NCBI RefSeq assembly: GCF_037076525.1
Contig: NZ_AP029018.1
Coordinates: forward strand, 1,426,001 to 1,490,000
Reading direction: 5' to 3'
Source: Selenomonas sp. TAMA-11512
GTDB lineage: Bacteria > Bacillota > Negativicutes > Selenomonadales > Selenomonadaceae
Length of the DNA stretch: 64,000 nucleotides
Position 1 is the first letter of the stretch, and each line of letters starts with the position of its first letter. This document shows, piece by piece, positions 9,982 through 19,368 of the stretch. The translations under genes were made by a program, and so were the position numbers. The notes under the pieces are model-generated. The model was not told the DNA's origin. It saw only the letters and a list, made by a program, of their open reading frames with translations, and made no database searches.

Positions 9982-10752
9982 CTATTCATTGTGCACTTCA
10001 AGAAGCTCCTTTTTACTTCTTGATTTCATTCGATCGTTAAGCATATCGGCAGCGGCGAGAAGTGCGATAAGCATCGCTGCCGGACGCGGAGGGCAGCCAG
10101 GCACATAGATATCAACCGGCAGCACCTGATCAACCGCACCGACAGTCGCATAGGACGCCCCGTATGTCTCACCGCCTGCGGCACAAGCTCCTGTCGCCAT
10201 GACAAGGCGAGGCTCCGGCATTGCCTCATAGGCAGACTGCAGAGCATACTCAAGATTTCGCGTAACGACCCCTGTCACCATCAAGAGATCGGCATGGCGC
10301 GGTGACGCGACAAAGTGCACACCGAAACGGGCTAAATCGTAATATGGATTGGATAGCGCCCCCATCTCAAAATCACATGCGTTACAGGATCCTGCGTCGA
10401 GGTGCCGAACATGAAGAGAGCGACCTATACGCTTTTGAAAGGCGAGATCGACTGAGGTCAGCGTACCGTCCCCTTCAAAGGGCTGCGCATCCTCGCTCTT
10501 GTGCTGAAGCGTCGTCTGTGGTGTAACCGCAAGGGCCGCATCAACACATCGACCGCAAAAGATGCAGCGTTTATAGTCGATCGTACCATCCTCGCTTCCG
10601 ATGGCTCCTACAGGGCATGCAGCAACAGCCTTCTCAAGAGCCTCACCTCGCACAGACCCGACCAGCTTCCCGCGATAACGGGCACTCCCGGCTAAAGATA
10701 TCGTTTCGGTCGCTATACGGTCTCGAAAAATTCGCTCTAGTACTTTAAACAT
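9982..10752 (-). CDS. Group 4 [NiFe] hydrogenase small subunit fused to a ferredoxin domain (HyfH/HyfI-like)
   Basis: 256 residues. The first ~80 hold a reduced ferredoxin domain: CPVGAI plus CIFCGRC, enough ligands for one [4Fe-4S] cluster, with the second CP replaced (VDAALAVTP). Residues from about 105 form the hydrogenase small subunit, with cysteine ligands in AGSCNACDFE, TGACAAGG and PGCPPRP for the proximal cluster next to the NiFe site. In E. coli Hyf the ferredoxin (HyfH) and small subunit (HyfI) are separate proteins, so this is a fusion. The ATG at 10752 is chosen because AGAAGGTG precedes it; an in-frame upstream ATG lacks a ribosome site and would add 25 unlike residues. It is the last gene of the operon. 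Confidence 0.85.
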   Translation of the reverse strand: MFKVLERIFRDRIATETISLAGSARYRGKLVGSVRGEALEKAVAACPVGAIGSEDGTIDYKRCIFCGRCVDAALAVTPQTTLQHKSEDAQPFEGDGTLTSVDLAFQKRIGRSLHVRHLDAGSCNACDFEMGALSNPYYDLARFGVHFVASPRHADLLMVTGVVTRNLEYALQSAYEAMPEPRLVMATGACAAGGETYGASYATVGAVDQVLPVDIYVPGCPPRPAAMLIALLAAADMLNDRMKSRSKKELLEVHNE

Positions 10753-10844
10753 ATATACACCTTCTATAGAAACCATCTGTCCGGAACGAGGAACACATGG
10801 AGACATATCTCCGTCCTTACATGACACTCTTCCATCTTGGCAGA

Positions 10845-12386
10845 TTAGCGATCAATACACGCATAGCAGAGCTCAAAGCTCTTATTGATCAGAGGAAAAT
10901 CCGGAATGATATCGCCATGCACGGCAACGGGAACAGCAGGCCAGTTCGCGTAGGAAGCGCTGCGGACAAAGATCCGATCAATGCACCCGTTTGCATCAAG
11001 TGCGACATAGTGAAAATTCGATCCGCGGGCTGACTCGCTTATACCGTACCCCTCTCCTTCCTTTGGAGAAAACGATACCGTCATAGTATCACTCATATCC
11101 AATTCCAAGAGATCAAGTAAATACTCAATGAGTGTAATGGATGTGTTGATTTCCGCAATACGCACGGCAATACGAGCCGACACATCGCCTGTATTTTCCA
11201 TAGCCGCAGAAAACTCCAAGGCGGGATAAAGTCCATAGGAAAAATCTTTACGGCTGTCATGTAAAAAGCCGCTGGCTCGAGCACCGACACCAACCATTGC
11301 AAGGTCAACTGCTGTCTTATAGGTGATGATGCCTGTCGTCTGTACACGATTCCGGAAGCTCTCCTGCTCTGAAAACTCCTGTGCGATATCGGCAGCGTCT
11401 TTCGATACGCTGTCCATAAGTTCACGAATCTCCGCTCGCAGCTCCCTCGATATATCAAACCGAACGCCACCGGGAATGATGAGTCCTCGCAGGAATCGAT
11501 TGCCCGTCAAAGCCTCCGCCATACGCATCAAACGCTCCTTTGCACGGGAGCCCAGACTGATGGCCGGAGAAAATCCGACACCGGCAGGAATATTCCCCAA
11601 GTCACCGACGTGATTAATCAATCGTTCATACTCTAACAGCAAGGTGCGAATGCATTCTGCACGCTTCGGCACTTCAGCACCTGCAATGCTTTCAACTGCC
11701 TGTACATAACTCCATGTATTTGCCACGGAGCAGGCACCGCAGATTCGTTCGATGATTGGAAGAGCATCGTTTACCGTCTTCCCCTCCATCGTTTTCTCCA
11801 GTCCGCGATGCGTGTAGAATAGCTTTGCATCAAGATTAAGCATCGCTTCCCCTGCTTGTGTGAATCGAAAATGTCCCGGTTCAATGATTCCGGCATGAAT
11901 CGGACCCACAGGCACCTCGAAAAGCCCCTCTCCGCGCGCAATGTGCATAAAGGGTATGTGTTTATCCTCTGCTGAACGCGGCGCTGTACTGTTCGCCGTC
12001 GACTTCAAGAGCGGATGGTACCCCTCAGGGAAGTTTTCGTGCAGGACAAGAGGCCGCGGATCGGGATGCCCCGCCGAGCGAAGCCCGAACATATCCTGTA
12101 TCTCTCTCTCATACCAAGCTGCCGCCGGCACAATCTGTGTAATCGTTGGAAAGCTTAGCTCATCCCCCTGCGCGAACTCAAGCTTTAACGTATGCATGCG
12201 CTGCTCTTCAAGAATTTCAAAGACAATGTAAATAGAAAGAAATCGTTTTCCATCGCTCACAACACTTTCATCGCGTCCAAACATCGCCGTCAGGGGATGT
12301 GCTCCCGCTGCCGAAAGCTCCTTTACTCTCGATAGAAGCGTCTCTTGTGCAGTAATCTCAATTCCAAGTGTATTGTCTAAAGCCAT
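10845..12386 (-). CDS. Group 4 [NiFe] hydrogenase large subunit with NuoC-like domain (HyfG-like)
   Basis: 513 residues. Residues 1-125 are a 30-kDa/NuoC-like domain ending in EIQDMFGL and a proline-rich linker. The rest is the NuoD/HycE-type catalytic domain. Both nickel-binding CxxC pairs remain (ERICGACS and ELCYACIDR), so this is a hydrogenase rather than a complex I subunit, which lacks them. The protein ends three residues after the last cysteine: there is no C-terminal peptide for a maturation protease to remove, unlike HycE and HyfG. Its ATG overlaps the TGA of the upstream hyfF-like gene (TGATG). The ferredoxin-small-subunit gene follows after 92 nt. Confidence 0.9.
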   Translation of the reverse strand: MALDNTLGIEITAQETLLSRVKELSAAGAHPLTAMFGRDESVVSDGKRFLSIYIVFEILEEQRMHTLKLEFAQGDELSFPTITQIVPAAAWYEREIQDMFGLRSAGHPDPRPLVLHENFPEGYHPLLKSTANSTAPRSAEDKHIPFMHIARGEGLFEVPVGPIHAGIIEPGHFRFTQAGEAMLNLDAKLFYTHRGLEKTMEGKTVNDALPIIERICGACSVANTWSYVQAVESIAGAEVPKRAECIRTLLLEYERLINHVGDLGNIPAGVGFSPAISLGSRAKERLMRMAEALTGNRFLRGLIIPGGVRFDISRELRAEIRELMDSVSKDAADIAQEFSEQESFRNRVQTTGIITYKTAVDLAMVGVGARASGFLHDSRKDFSYGLYPALEFSAAMENTGDVSARIAVRIAEINTSITLIEYLLDLLELDMSDTMTVSFSPKEGEGYGISESARGSNFHYVALDANGCIDRIFVRSASYANWPAVPVAVHGDIIPDFPLINKSFELCYACIDR

Positions 12387-13891
12387 CAGACTGCACCTCC
12401 TACGATGATTGCTGCGGCATTCTTAAGAAGTGCACCAAGATGAGGCAGCTCCTCGATTGTCGCGCCCAAAAGTCCGCTCCCGAAAAGCAGGATTGTAAGC
12501 ACAATTGTATCCGCCGTACCAAGAAGTTCACCTGCCGATCGACGTGTCGGCCGATTGCCAACCATGCGCAAAACATGATAGAGAATACCAAAGAGGATCC
12601 CTGCAAGAAGTACAAGTGTGAGAATCCCCTGCCACGCATGTCCCGCCTTAAAGAAACCAGAAATAATGTAGAACTTGCTAAAGAATATCCCCATCGGCGG
12701 CATACCCAGGATGCCGACAATGCCGATAAGCCAAAAAAATGCCGTTCGCGGTGATTGACTAAACATCCCGTGAATTCGCATCATGTTTTTCGTGCTGTAC
12801 GCTTCCATGATGGTGCCGGCCGTGTAGAAAAGCGCATACTTGACAAGTGCATGGTTCATCATGTGCAGAAGACCGGCCTCTGTCGAAATTGGTAAAAAGA
12901 GACCGAAGCCGGCAATCATCAAGCCAAAATTTTCCATTGACGAGTAGGCCAGCATGCGCTTCAAATCGCGCTGCACAACAACAAACGGAATCGCAAGACC
13001 AATTGTCAGAAGACCGAAGACAAGACACAATTCGCTGATAAAATCCACACCTATCGCGGGCAGCAGCACAATGATGTTTCTGAGCATTACATAGATAGCG
13101 CAAATGCAAAGCGCTCCCGAGAGAAGCCCGCTCGTCAGTGCGGGCGCCTCCGAGTGCGCATCCGGCAGCCAAGCGTGCATCGGTGCCAAACCGGCCTTCG
13201 TTCCATAACCAACGAATACAAAACAGAAAGCAATCGTGGCAAGCATCGGATTAAACCCACTGCTATTCGCCGCGAGATACTGCCAATCAAGTGCGTTTTG
13301 TGTAGTTCCCAACGCATCAATCTGCGCATAATAGATGAGTATTGTGCCAAGAAGTGCCAAACATATGCCAACCGTGCATACCATGACGTATTTCCATGCA
13401 GCCTCCAGGGACGTACGCGTATATTTAAAGGCGACAAGAAGCGTCGAGACGAGCGTTGTCATCTCGATCGTAACCCACATCAGCCCGAGATTATTCACAA
13501 CAACGACAAGGAGCATCGTCCAGACAAAGAGATGCGAAAGTGCATAGAAACGCCCCTCTAAGTGCTGAAAGCGCCGCAAATAGCCATAACGTATATTTTT
13601 ATCGCGGTCAAGATACGCACGGCTCGTCCAAGCGAATGCCTGATAAAGCGTTATAATGATAAGAACCATCCATAGGCTCAAAGAATCCATGTAAAAATAC
13701 CAATCGTTAAACACCTCATCTGCATCAAACTGAACAAGAAAACAGGCAGCCGCCGCACCAACGGATAGAGCAACCAGGCGATTGATCCAGTGTAAAAAAT
13801 CCCCTTTTAAAAGCCCTGTTGCCGCAATTGCGGCAAAAATCGGCGGTGCCAATAGAATGAAGTAAAAGAGCTCAGTGAGTGAAAATGTCAT
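12386..13891 (-). CDS. Hydrogenase-4 component F-like proton-pumping subunit
   Basis: 501 residues, multi-spanning, with the proton-translocating antiporter signature shared with NuoL/M/N: a membrane glutamate in TIEMTTLVSTLLVAF, the GTKAGLAPMHAWLPDAHSEA loop, and the conserved lysines and histidine of following helices. Closest by layout to HyfF. In such complexes electron flow between ferredoxin and protons drives ion pumping across the membrane. It overlaps the large subunit gene by one base and lies 9 nt after the hyfE-like gene. Confidence 0.87.
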   Translation of the reverse strand: MTFSLTELFYFILLAPPIFAAIAATGLLKGDFLHWINRLVALSVGAAAACFLVQFDADEVFNDWYFYMDSLSLWMVLIIITLYQAFAWTSRAYLDRDKNIRYGYLRRFQHLEGRFYALSHLFVWTMLLVVVVNNLGLMWVTIEMTTLVSTLLVAFKYTRTSLEAAWKYVMVCTVGICLALLGTILIYYAQIDALGTTQNALDWQYLAANSSGFNPMLATIAFCFVFVGYGTKAGLAPMHAWLPDAHSEAPALTSGLLSGALCICAIYVMLRNIIVLLPAIGVDFISELCLVFGLLTIGLAIPFVVVQRDLKRMLAYSSMENFGLMIAGFGLFLPISTEAGLLHMMNHALVKYALFYTAGTIMEAYSTKNMMRIHGMFSQSPRTAFFWLIGIVGILGMPPMGIFFSKFYIISGFFKAGHAWQGILTLVLLAGILFGILYHVLRMVGNRPTRRSAGELLGTADTIVLTILLFGSGLLGATIEELPHLGALLKNAAAIIVGGAV

Positions 13892-13900
13892 ATTCGCACC

Positions 13901-14536
13901 TTACCCTTTCAGTTTTCGCATAACGGTCGTATCGGTCGTCATAAAGGAGAGAGACATATGATTTGTCAGAATGACAAGCACGACGACAGCAATCAGAACA
14001 TCAAGAAATACACCGAGCTCAACAACGAGAGGCAAGCCTTCCGTGATGAGAAGCCCCAGCAAGTAGATTCCGTTTTCCATCGTGATAAGTCCGATAACCT
14101 GCATGATTGCGCGCCTGCGAATTGCCATGAGAGCCAATCCCGTCATGATCATCATGATAGAAGAAGCAATGATGCTGCGCACTTCCTTGGAAACACCGAT
14201 CTGTTCAGCAAGAAGATAGCCAAGCACAAGAAAAATCGCCGCTGCCGCCGTTGAGTAGTTGACATTGGAATCCGAGAAAATTTCTCTCTCATCTTGAATT
14301 TTCCCGGCAAGACGCCAGAGGGCTCCGGGTATGAAGAGAACTTTTACAATAAGCGTAAGAATCCCGGGCAGAAGCGTATGCAGAGCAGTGTCCTCCCCGC
14401 TCATCAGCGTCAATAATACACAGGTGCCGGCGACGATGCCCGACTGGAGCGCAAGACAGAGAATCGCCCTCTTAAGATTTGCAATTCGTGTCTCTAAAAA
14501 GACAACAAATAGAAGCGATACGACAATATATTCCAT
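13901..14536 (-). CDS. Hydrogenase-4 component E-like membrane subunit
   Basis: 211 residues with about six membrane segments. The middle stretch (MMIMTGLALMAIRRRAIMQVIGLITMENGIYLLGLLI) contains the glutamate and packing pattern of NuoK-like domains, and the protein corresponds to HyfE by size and by position between the C-like and F-like genes. It is expected to form part of the membrane ion path. ATG is preceded by GAAGGGAAC. The N-terminal region resembles little else. Confidence 0.82.
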   Translation of the reverse strand: MEYIVVSLLFVVFLETRIANLKRAILCLALQSGIVAGTCVLLTLMSGEDTALHTLLPGILTLIVKVLFIPGALWRLAGKIQDEREIFSDSNVNYSTAAAAIFLVLGYLLAEQIGVSKEVRSIIASSIMMIMTGLALMAIRRRAIMQVIGLITMENGIYLLGLLITEGLPLVVELGVFLDVLIAVVVLVILTNHMSLSFMTTDTTVMRKLKG

Positions 14537-14548
14537 GAGGTTCCCTTC

Positions 14549-15433
14549 TTATTCTGCAATGATAGCGACAAAAAGCAGCGCAGTGGCTGCTGCAAGATAG
14601 ACACGCACCTTAAAGAGACGCATCTTGTTGTTAAGCGTCTCCACAATACCGATCACAATAGCAGTGAGCAGCATCTTTATCGAAACAGGAATATCGAGAG
14701 GCAGATAAAGTGTACTGAAAAGCGACAGAAACACGGTCAATTTCAGCATGCTTCCAAGGTGAATAAGGGAAAGTAATCGCCCTGAATACTCGAGCGTCAT
14801 TCCCTCATGGATCATTGTAAGCTCAAGATGCGTGTCCGGATTATCAACAGGCAAACGACCATTTTCCGCTAAAATCACAAGAAAAAAAGCCACTGCCGTA
14901 AGAACCGCCGGTACTGTGAAGTAAAATGTCGAGTAGTCAATAACCATCGCCGAGAGCGTCGTTGATCCATAACGCATCGCGTTGACCAGGACAGCAAGCA
15001 TTACCGCAGGCTCCACAAATACCGATATGTAGATTTCGCGTGATCCTCCCATGCCGCCAAAAGCAGTCCCTGCATCCATTGATCCAAGCGTCATAAAGAA
15101 GCGTCCCAACGCCAGAATGTAGACAAATACAAATGCGTCTCCAAATTGCAGTTCACCACTTGCCAATAATCCCGGCGACATCACGGCGGCCATTATACTG
15201 GTTGCAAAGTAAATTGCAGGAGCTGCAATGAAAATTCGGCTCGTATAAGGTGTCAAGAGCACAGGCTTCCGCCACCACTTATAAAGATCAAAATACTCCT
15301 GCCAAATACTCGCGCCACGACGCTTTTGGAGGAACGCTTTCGTCTTGTTGATAATGCCGAAGAAAAGCGGCGAAACAAAAAGCAGAACAATTCCCTGCAA
15401 GAAGTGCTCACCCATACCAGATAACAGCATCAT
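14549..15433 (-). CDS. Hydrogenase-4 component C-like (NuoH-type) membrane subunit
   Basis: About 294 residues with eight or so membrane helices. KRRGASIWQEYFDLYKWWRKP near residues 35-55 and ENGRLPVDNPDTHLELTMIHEGM in the middle are the NuoH/HyfC loop motifs that connect the soluble hydrogenase module to the membrane arm. The start is taken at the ATG that overlaps the hyfB-like stop by four bases (ATGATG over TGA), with GGGGG upstream; a TTG 15 nt earlier is possible. It corresponds to HyfC in E. coli. Confidence 0.85.
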   Translation of the reverse strand: MMLLSGMGEHFLQGIVLLFVSPLFFGIINKTKAFLQKRRGASIWQEYFDLYKWWRKPVLLTPYTSRIFIAAPAIYFATSIMAAVMSPGLLASGELQFGDAFVFVYILALGRFFMTLGSMDAGTAFGGMGGSREIYISVFVEPAVMLAVLVNAMRYGSTTLSAMVIDYSTFYFTVPAVLTAVAFFLVILAENGRLPVDNPDTHLELTMIHEGMTLEYSGRLLSLIHLGSMLKLTVFLSLFSTLYLPLDIPVSIKMLLTAIVIGIVETLNNKMRLFKVRVYLAAATALLFVAIIAE

Positions 15434-17472
15434 CTCATTAACCCCCAAAGCAATACAAGGAGCATAGCCACCATCGTATAGCCGATATAAAGCCGCACAC
15501 TTCCTTGCTGAATGCGGCGAATTGTATTTGCTAAGCGCACGACAACCTGCTCTGCCGGATGGTAGAGCTTTTCATGAAAGGCATCCGGTATCTCTAACTT
15601 GTAGTGTATCTCGCGACCAAAATAGTCATGCGCCTTCTTGATAAATGTGCGTTCACGACGTGGATGCAAGATCCAGTCAAATGCACGGCGGAGAGGCTTT
15701 GAAAATCCCGTCGCCGTATACTGCTCTCGGCGTGTCGGATCTGTGCCGCAGTTCCAAGTAATATCCCGCATCTCATAAAGTGTTTTCTTTCGCAGCAAGA
15801 GCATGAGTACGATAGTCAAAACAATTCCAAAGGCAGCTAAAATCAACGGACTAAAGACGCTGTATGATCCTCCGTCCGACACGCCTGCTGAACCGTACCA
15901 ATAGAGCGCCTCGCCGGCAACGACCTGCGCCGATGCTCCCGGTCCCAATAAGACTTCTGACATCACCAAAACAAAAGGTGCCGGGAAAATCCCCATGAAA
16001 ATAATGAACACCGCTTCAATTCCCATGCCGACAAGCATATAGATCGGCATTTCGTGCGCCGAAAGAACAAGACTCGAACGACGCCGTCCCAGAAATACCA
16101 CACTGTATAGACGAACAAAACAACCAAGTGCCAATGCCCCTGTGAGGCCCAGTAACAGAAATGCGGCAATAACAAGGAGACGATATCCCTCACTGCCTCC
16201 CTGCCAGGCAATTGTCACAAAGCTCTGCAGCGTCAGCCATTCACCGATAAGCCCGCTTGTAAAAGGCAGCGATGCCAACGCCATTGAACCGATGAGCGTA
16301 AATATCGCCGTATATGGCATACGAGAAAAAAGTGCGCCCAACTGCTCTATATTCTTACTTCCCGTTGCCTGCATGACAGCACCTGCGCTCATGAAGAGCA
16401 GCGACTTCATCATGCTGTGGCTGAAGGCATGCACCAGCGCCGCTGTATAGCCCAGGACAGCAAGCTCCGGAAGGTTCATCGAAGACAGCAACATTCCGGC
16501 TCCAAAGGCTGCAAAAATAATGCCCATATTTTCCACCGAAGAATAAGCGAGGATACGTTTCATATCCGTTTCCATTGTCGCATAAAGAACACCGAGAAAA
16601 GCAGAGATAAGACCTACTGCCGTCACAAGAAATCCATAGGCAAAAATATCCGTACCGAAGAACACAAAGAAAAAACGACCGAATCCGTATAGTGCGATCT
16701 TAAGCATGACACCGCTCATCAGTGCCGAGACATGACTAGGTGCCGCCGGATGCGCATTTGGCAGCCAAATGTGAAGAGGCATGAGTCCCGCCTTTAGAGC
16801 AAATCCGATAAATGCGGAAAAGAAAGCGACGTGTCGCATCGGATAGTCAAGCGTATTTTGTGCCAGTGCCGCAAAAGAAAGATTCTCCGAAGCGCTGCCG
16901 AGAAGATAGAAAGAGACGAGTATCGCCGCCGTTCCGAGATGCGTCATAACCATGTACTGGTATGCCGCGTGTACCGTTTTTTTCTTCTCACTCTCATGAT
17001 TGACAAGGAGGAATGAGACGAGTGCCATAATTTCCCACGATAGAATAAATGTAAATGCATCCGCCGCAACAAGAACGAGAGTCATCGATAGCAGGAAGAG
17101 GTTCCAAAGTCCCGTAAGTGCACGCAGACCATTCCCTTTGTAGTGCTTCGTGTAGTCCACGGCATAGAGGCTGACAGCAACGCCTGCTAATCCCAAAATC
17201 ACTAAAAAGGCGGCACTCCAAGCATCCGCAAAAATGGAGAAATGCCCCCACGACCAAGACAGTAAGGTTACCTCCGACTCCGGAAGGAAGATAGACGCCA
17301 TGTCAAAACGGATACCCAAAAGATACCCGCCTGCTGTAAACAATATCGAGAGTGATGCCACGCCGGCAATCTTTAATCCGACTTCTCTGGCACTATCTTC
17401 GTATTTTTGCGGAACGAGCATCGCCAACGTCCCGCATGCCAAGAGAACAAAACTCCAAATTAACCCTATCAT
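15430..17472 (-). CDS. Hydrogenase-4 component B-like proton-pumping subunit
   Basis: 680 residues; first gene of the operon. A large antiporter-like (NuoL/HyfB) protein with about sixteen membrane segments, the key glutamate in FILSWEIMALVSFLLV, and the conserved FALKAGLMPLHIWLPNAHPAAPS loop. After the antiporter core (to about residue 480) there is a soluble stretch with CGTDPTRREQYTATGFSKP, typical of HyfB. GAGGGG precedes the ATG. With the C, E, F, G and H/I-like genes it builds an energy-converting hydrogenase. Formate dehydrogenase and nickel-maturation genes are absent nearby. Repeat copy 2 lies 62 bp upstream of the start. Confidence 0.88.
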   Translation of the reverse strand: MIGLIWSFVLLACGTLAMLVPQKYEDSAREVGLKIAGVASLSILFTAGGYLLGIRFDMASIFLPESEVTLLSWSWGHFSIFADAWSAAFLVILGLAGVAVSLYAVDYTKHYKGNGLRALTGLWNLFLLSMTLVLVAADAFTFILSWEIMALVSFLLVNHESEKKKTVHAAYQYMVMTHLGTAAILVSFYLLGSASENLSFAALAQNTLDYPMRHVAFFSAFIGFALKAGLMPLHIWLPNAHPAAPSHVSALMSGVMLKIALYGFGRFFFVFFGTDIFAYGFLVTAVGLISAFLGVLYATMETDMKRILAYSSVENMGIIFAAFGAGMLLSSMNLPELAVLGYTAALVHAFSHSMMKSLLFMSAGAVMQATGSKNIEQLGALFSRMPYTAIFTLIGSMALASLPFTSGLIGEWLTLQSFVTIAWQGGSEGYRLLVIAAFLLLGLTGALALGCFVRLYSVVFLGRRRSSLVLSAHEMPIYMLVGMGIEAVFIIFMGIFPAPFVLVMSEVLLGPGASAQVVAGEALYWYGSAGVSDGGSYSVFSPLILAAFGIVLTIVLMLLLRKKTLYEMRDITWNCGTDPTRREQYTATGFSKPLRRAFDWILHPRRERTFIKKAHDYFGREIHYKLEIPDAFHEKLYHPAEQVVVRLANTIRRIQQGSVRLYIGYTMVAMLLVLLWGLMR

Positions 17473-17534
17473 CGATTCTACCCCTCGTTTGCTTTCATAT
17501 ATGATGAAGCTAAAATTGCATGCTTTATTTATAA

Positions 17535-17602
17535 GGAAGCGCTGATAAAATGAAGTCAGTCAGATACGCCAAGATGGCTGTGCTGCATTTATCAGTGTTT
17601 CC
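17535..17602 (+). repeat. MITE-like repeat, copy 2 (internally deleted)
   Basis: A 68-bp version keeping both termini (GGAAGCGCTGATAAA and the complement of GGAAACACTGATAAA) but missing about 90 bp of the middle. ATAA flanks both sides. It lies between the hyf operon start and the metK terminator, in the 331-bp gap that holds nothing else recognisable. Confidence 0.85.
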
Positions 17603-17713
17603 ATAAGACTCCAAGAGGTCAAGCAGAAGATGTGACCAATTGGAGAGTGACACAGATGCAGTTTATTATACACCCATTAGAGAGAAGATTGCAAAAAATA
17701 TTAGTAACACATG

Positions 17714-17751
17714 AAAAAACAGACCGCTGCACAATTTTGTACAGTGGTCTG
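17714..17751 (-). terminator. metK terminator
   Basis: On the minus strand CAGACC-CTG pairs with CAG-GGTCTG and is followed by TTTTTT. It lies about 50 bp past the metK stop. Confidence 0.85.
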
Positions 17752-17803
17752 TCAGAAAAATATGCTATGTTGTCAAGCACTTATGCGTTCTGCGAACTAA
17801 GCT

Positions 17804-18991
17804 TTATAGCCCTGCAACCTTCTTAAGCGCATCTGCTTTGTCTGTATGCTCCCAAGGAAGATCGACATCCGTGCGGCCAAAGTGACCATAGGCGGCCGTC
17901 TGAGCATAGATAGGACGGCGTAAGTTCAGCGTCTCAATAATGGACGCCGGACGAAGATCGAAGGTCTTCTTGATTGCCTCTTCAATCTTCATTTCATCGA
18001 TCTTATTTGTACCGAATGTCTCAACCATGATAGAGACAGGGCGCGCTACGCCAATCGCATAAGCAAGCTGAATTTCGCAGCGATCTGCCAGCCCTGCAGC
18101 TACAACATTCTTCGCTACATAACGTGCCGCATATGCTGCCGATCGGTCAACCTTTGTGGGATCTTTGCCCGAGAACGCACCGCCGCCGTGACGAGCCATG
18201 CCGCCATAGGTATCGACGATAATCTTTCGGCCTGTAAGTCCGGAATCCCCCTGCGGACCGCCAATGACAAACTTGCCCGTTGGGTTGATATAGTATTTCG
18301 TATCGTCCGTCAAGAGCTCTGCCGGAACAATTGGTTTAATAACCTTTTCGATGAGATCCTTTTTGATCTGCTCAAGGCTGACCGCTTCATCATGCTGCGT
18401 AGAAATAACAATGGTATCGATAGCGACAGGCTTGCCGTCTTCATAGGCAACCGTAACCTGCGTCTTGCCGTCCGGACGAAGATATGCAAGCTCTCCCGAC
18501 TTCCGCACCTCAGCGAGACGACGTGCAAGACGATGTGACAGTGAAATCGGAAGCGGCATGTACTCCGGCGTTTCATTCGTTGCATACCCGAACATCATGC
18601 CCTGATCACCGGCACCAATGGCGTCTGCAGCATCTGTCTCACCGGATTTTGCCTCAAGAGCCTTGTCGACACCAAGAGCGATATCCGCCGACTGCTCATC
18701 AAGCGAGACGAGAATGCCGCACGTCGCACAATCAAATCCATACTTCGCGCGTGTATAACCGATCTTCTTAATCGTATCGCGGATGATGTGCGGAATATCG
18801 ATATAGCACGATGTCGAAATCTCACCAACGACATGTACCTGCCCTGTCGTGACAAGAGTCTCACAAGCGACACGTCCTAATGGATCTTCTTTGAGAATTG
18901 CATCAAGAATACTATCCGAAATCTGGTCTGCCATCTTATCAGGATGACCTTCTGTGACCGACTCCGACGTGAATAGAGCACGCTTTGCCAT
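17804..18991 (-). CDS. metK: S-adenosylmethionine synthase
   Basis: 395 residues, the normal size. MetK makes S-adenosylmethionine from methionine and ATP. Visible: N-terminal [20 protein letters not shown] with the ATP-binding histidine, [12 protein letters not shown], the phosphate-binding [21 protein letters not shown] and [21 protein letters not shown] precedes the ATG. The leader carries a SAM-I riboswitch and terminator, so abundant product should stop its own transcription (known S-box logic). Confidence 0.98.
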   Translation of the reverse strand: MAKRALFTSESVTEGHPDKMADQISDSILDAILKEDPLGRVACETLVTTGQVHVVGEISTSCYIDIPHIIRDTIKKIGYTRAKYGFDCATCGILVSLDEQSADIALGVDKALEAKSGETDAADAIGAGDQGMMFGYATNETPEYMPLPISLSHRLARRLAEVRKSGELAYLRPDGKTQVTVAYEDGKPVAIDTIVISTQHDEAVSLEQIKKDLIEKVIKPIVPAELLTDDTKYYINPTGKFVIGGPQGDSGLTGRKIIVDTYGGMARHGGGAFSGKDPTKVDRSAAYAARYVAKNVVAAGLADRCEIQLAYAIGVARPVSIMVETFGTNKIDEMKIEEAIKKTFDLRPASIIETLNLRRPIYAQTAAYGHFGRTDVDLPWEHTDKADALKKVAGL

Positions 18992-19039
18992 GAATTTACC
19001 TCCTTACCCATCTGCATGCCATAGACGCATACAGAAAAC

Positions 19040-19070
19040 AAAAAACGCTCCCCTATAAAAGAGAGCGTAT
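19040..19070 (-). terminator. Riboswitch expression-platform terminator before metK
   Basis: On the minus strand ACGCTC..GAGCGT forms a stem with TTTTTT directly after it. It begins about 18 nt after the aptamer and ends about 50 nt before the metK start, as expected for S-box transcriptional attenuation. Confidence 0.88.
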
Positions 19071-19087
19071 ATAATCAATGTACGTCT

Positions 19088-19192
19088 CTCATCTTATAGG
19101 CGCTGCCTAAAGGACTTGGCACCATTTTGCAGGACATCCCGCAACGGTTGCCGCAGCTTCATAGGGCCATTCCCTCCACTGCTCTGGATGAG
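19088..19192 (-). promoter_or_regulatory. SAM-I (S-box) riboswitch aptamer
   Basis: The minus-strand RNA starts CUCAUCCAGAGCAGUGGAGG and contains the conserved AUGAAGCUGCGGCAACC and GGUGCCAAGUCC blocks, closing with GAUGAG, which pairs with CUCAUC as P1. This is the classic four-way-junction S-box. Binding of S-adenosylmethionine should favour the downstream terminator and lower metK expression. Confidence 0.96.
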
Positions 19193-19214
19193 TGATTAAT
19201 TGTGATCCGTGTTC

Positions 19215-19243
19215 ATTATAGCCAATCTTTATTTTTTTGTCAA
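19215..19243 (-). promoter_or_regulatory. metK promoter
   Basis: On the minus strand TTGACA (19238-19243) and TATAAT (19215-19220) are separated by exactly 17 bp, a perfect sigma-A-type promoter. It places the start of transcription just before the S-box. Confidence 0.9.
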
Positions 19244-19368
19244 TTCCTTTTTAGTAAAAATTACCATAAAAATTGTCGAAGTTTAAAACCGGTGCTTCTA
19301 TGCACAGAGAAGCAAATGTGATAAAATTTGTTATTACAAATATAAAGCCATTCTAAAGGAGATATCTC

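Noticed and set aside
10845-17472. Complex I (Nuo) subunits
   Set aside because: The large subunit keeps both nickel-binding CxxC pairs and the gene set matches Hyf, without NuoA/J/K/N or NADH-binding genes.
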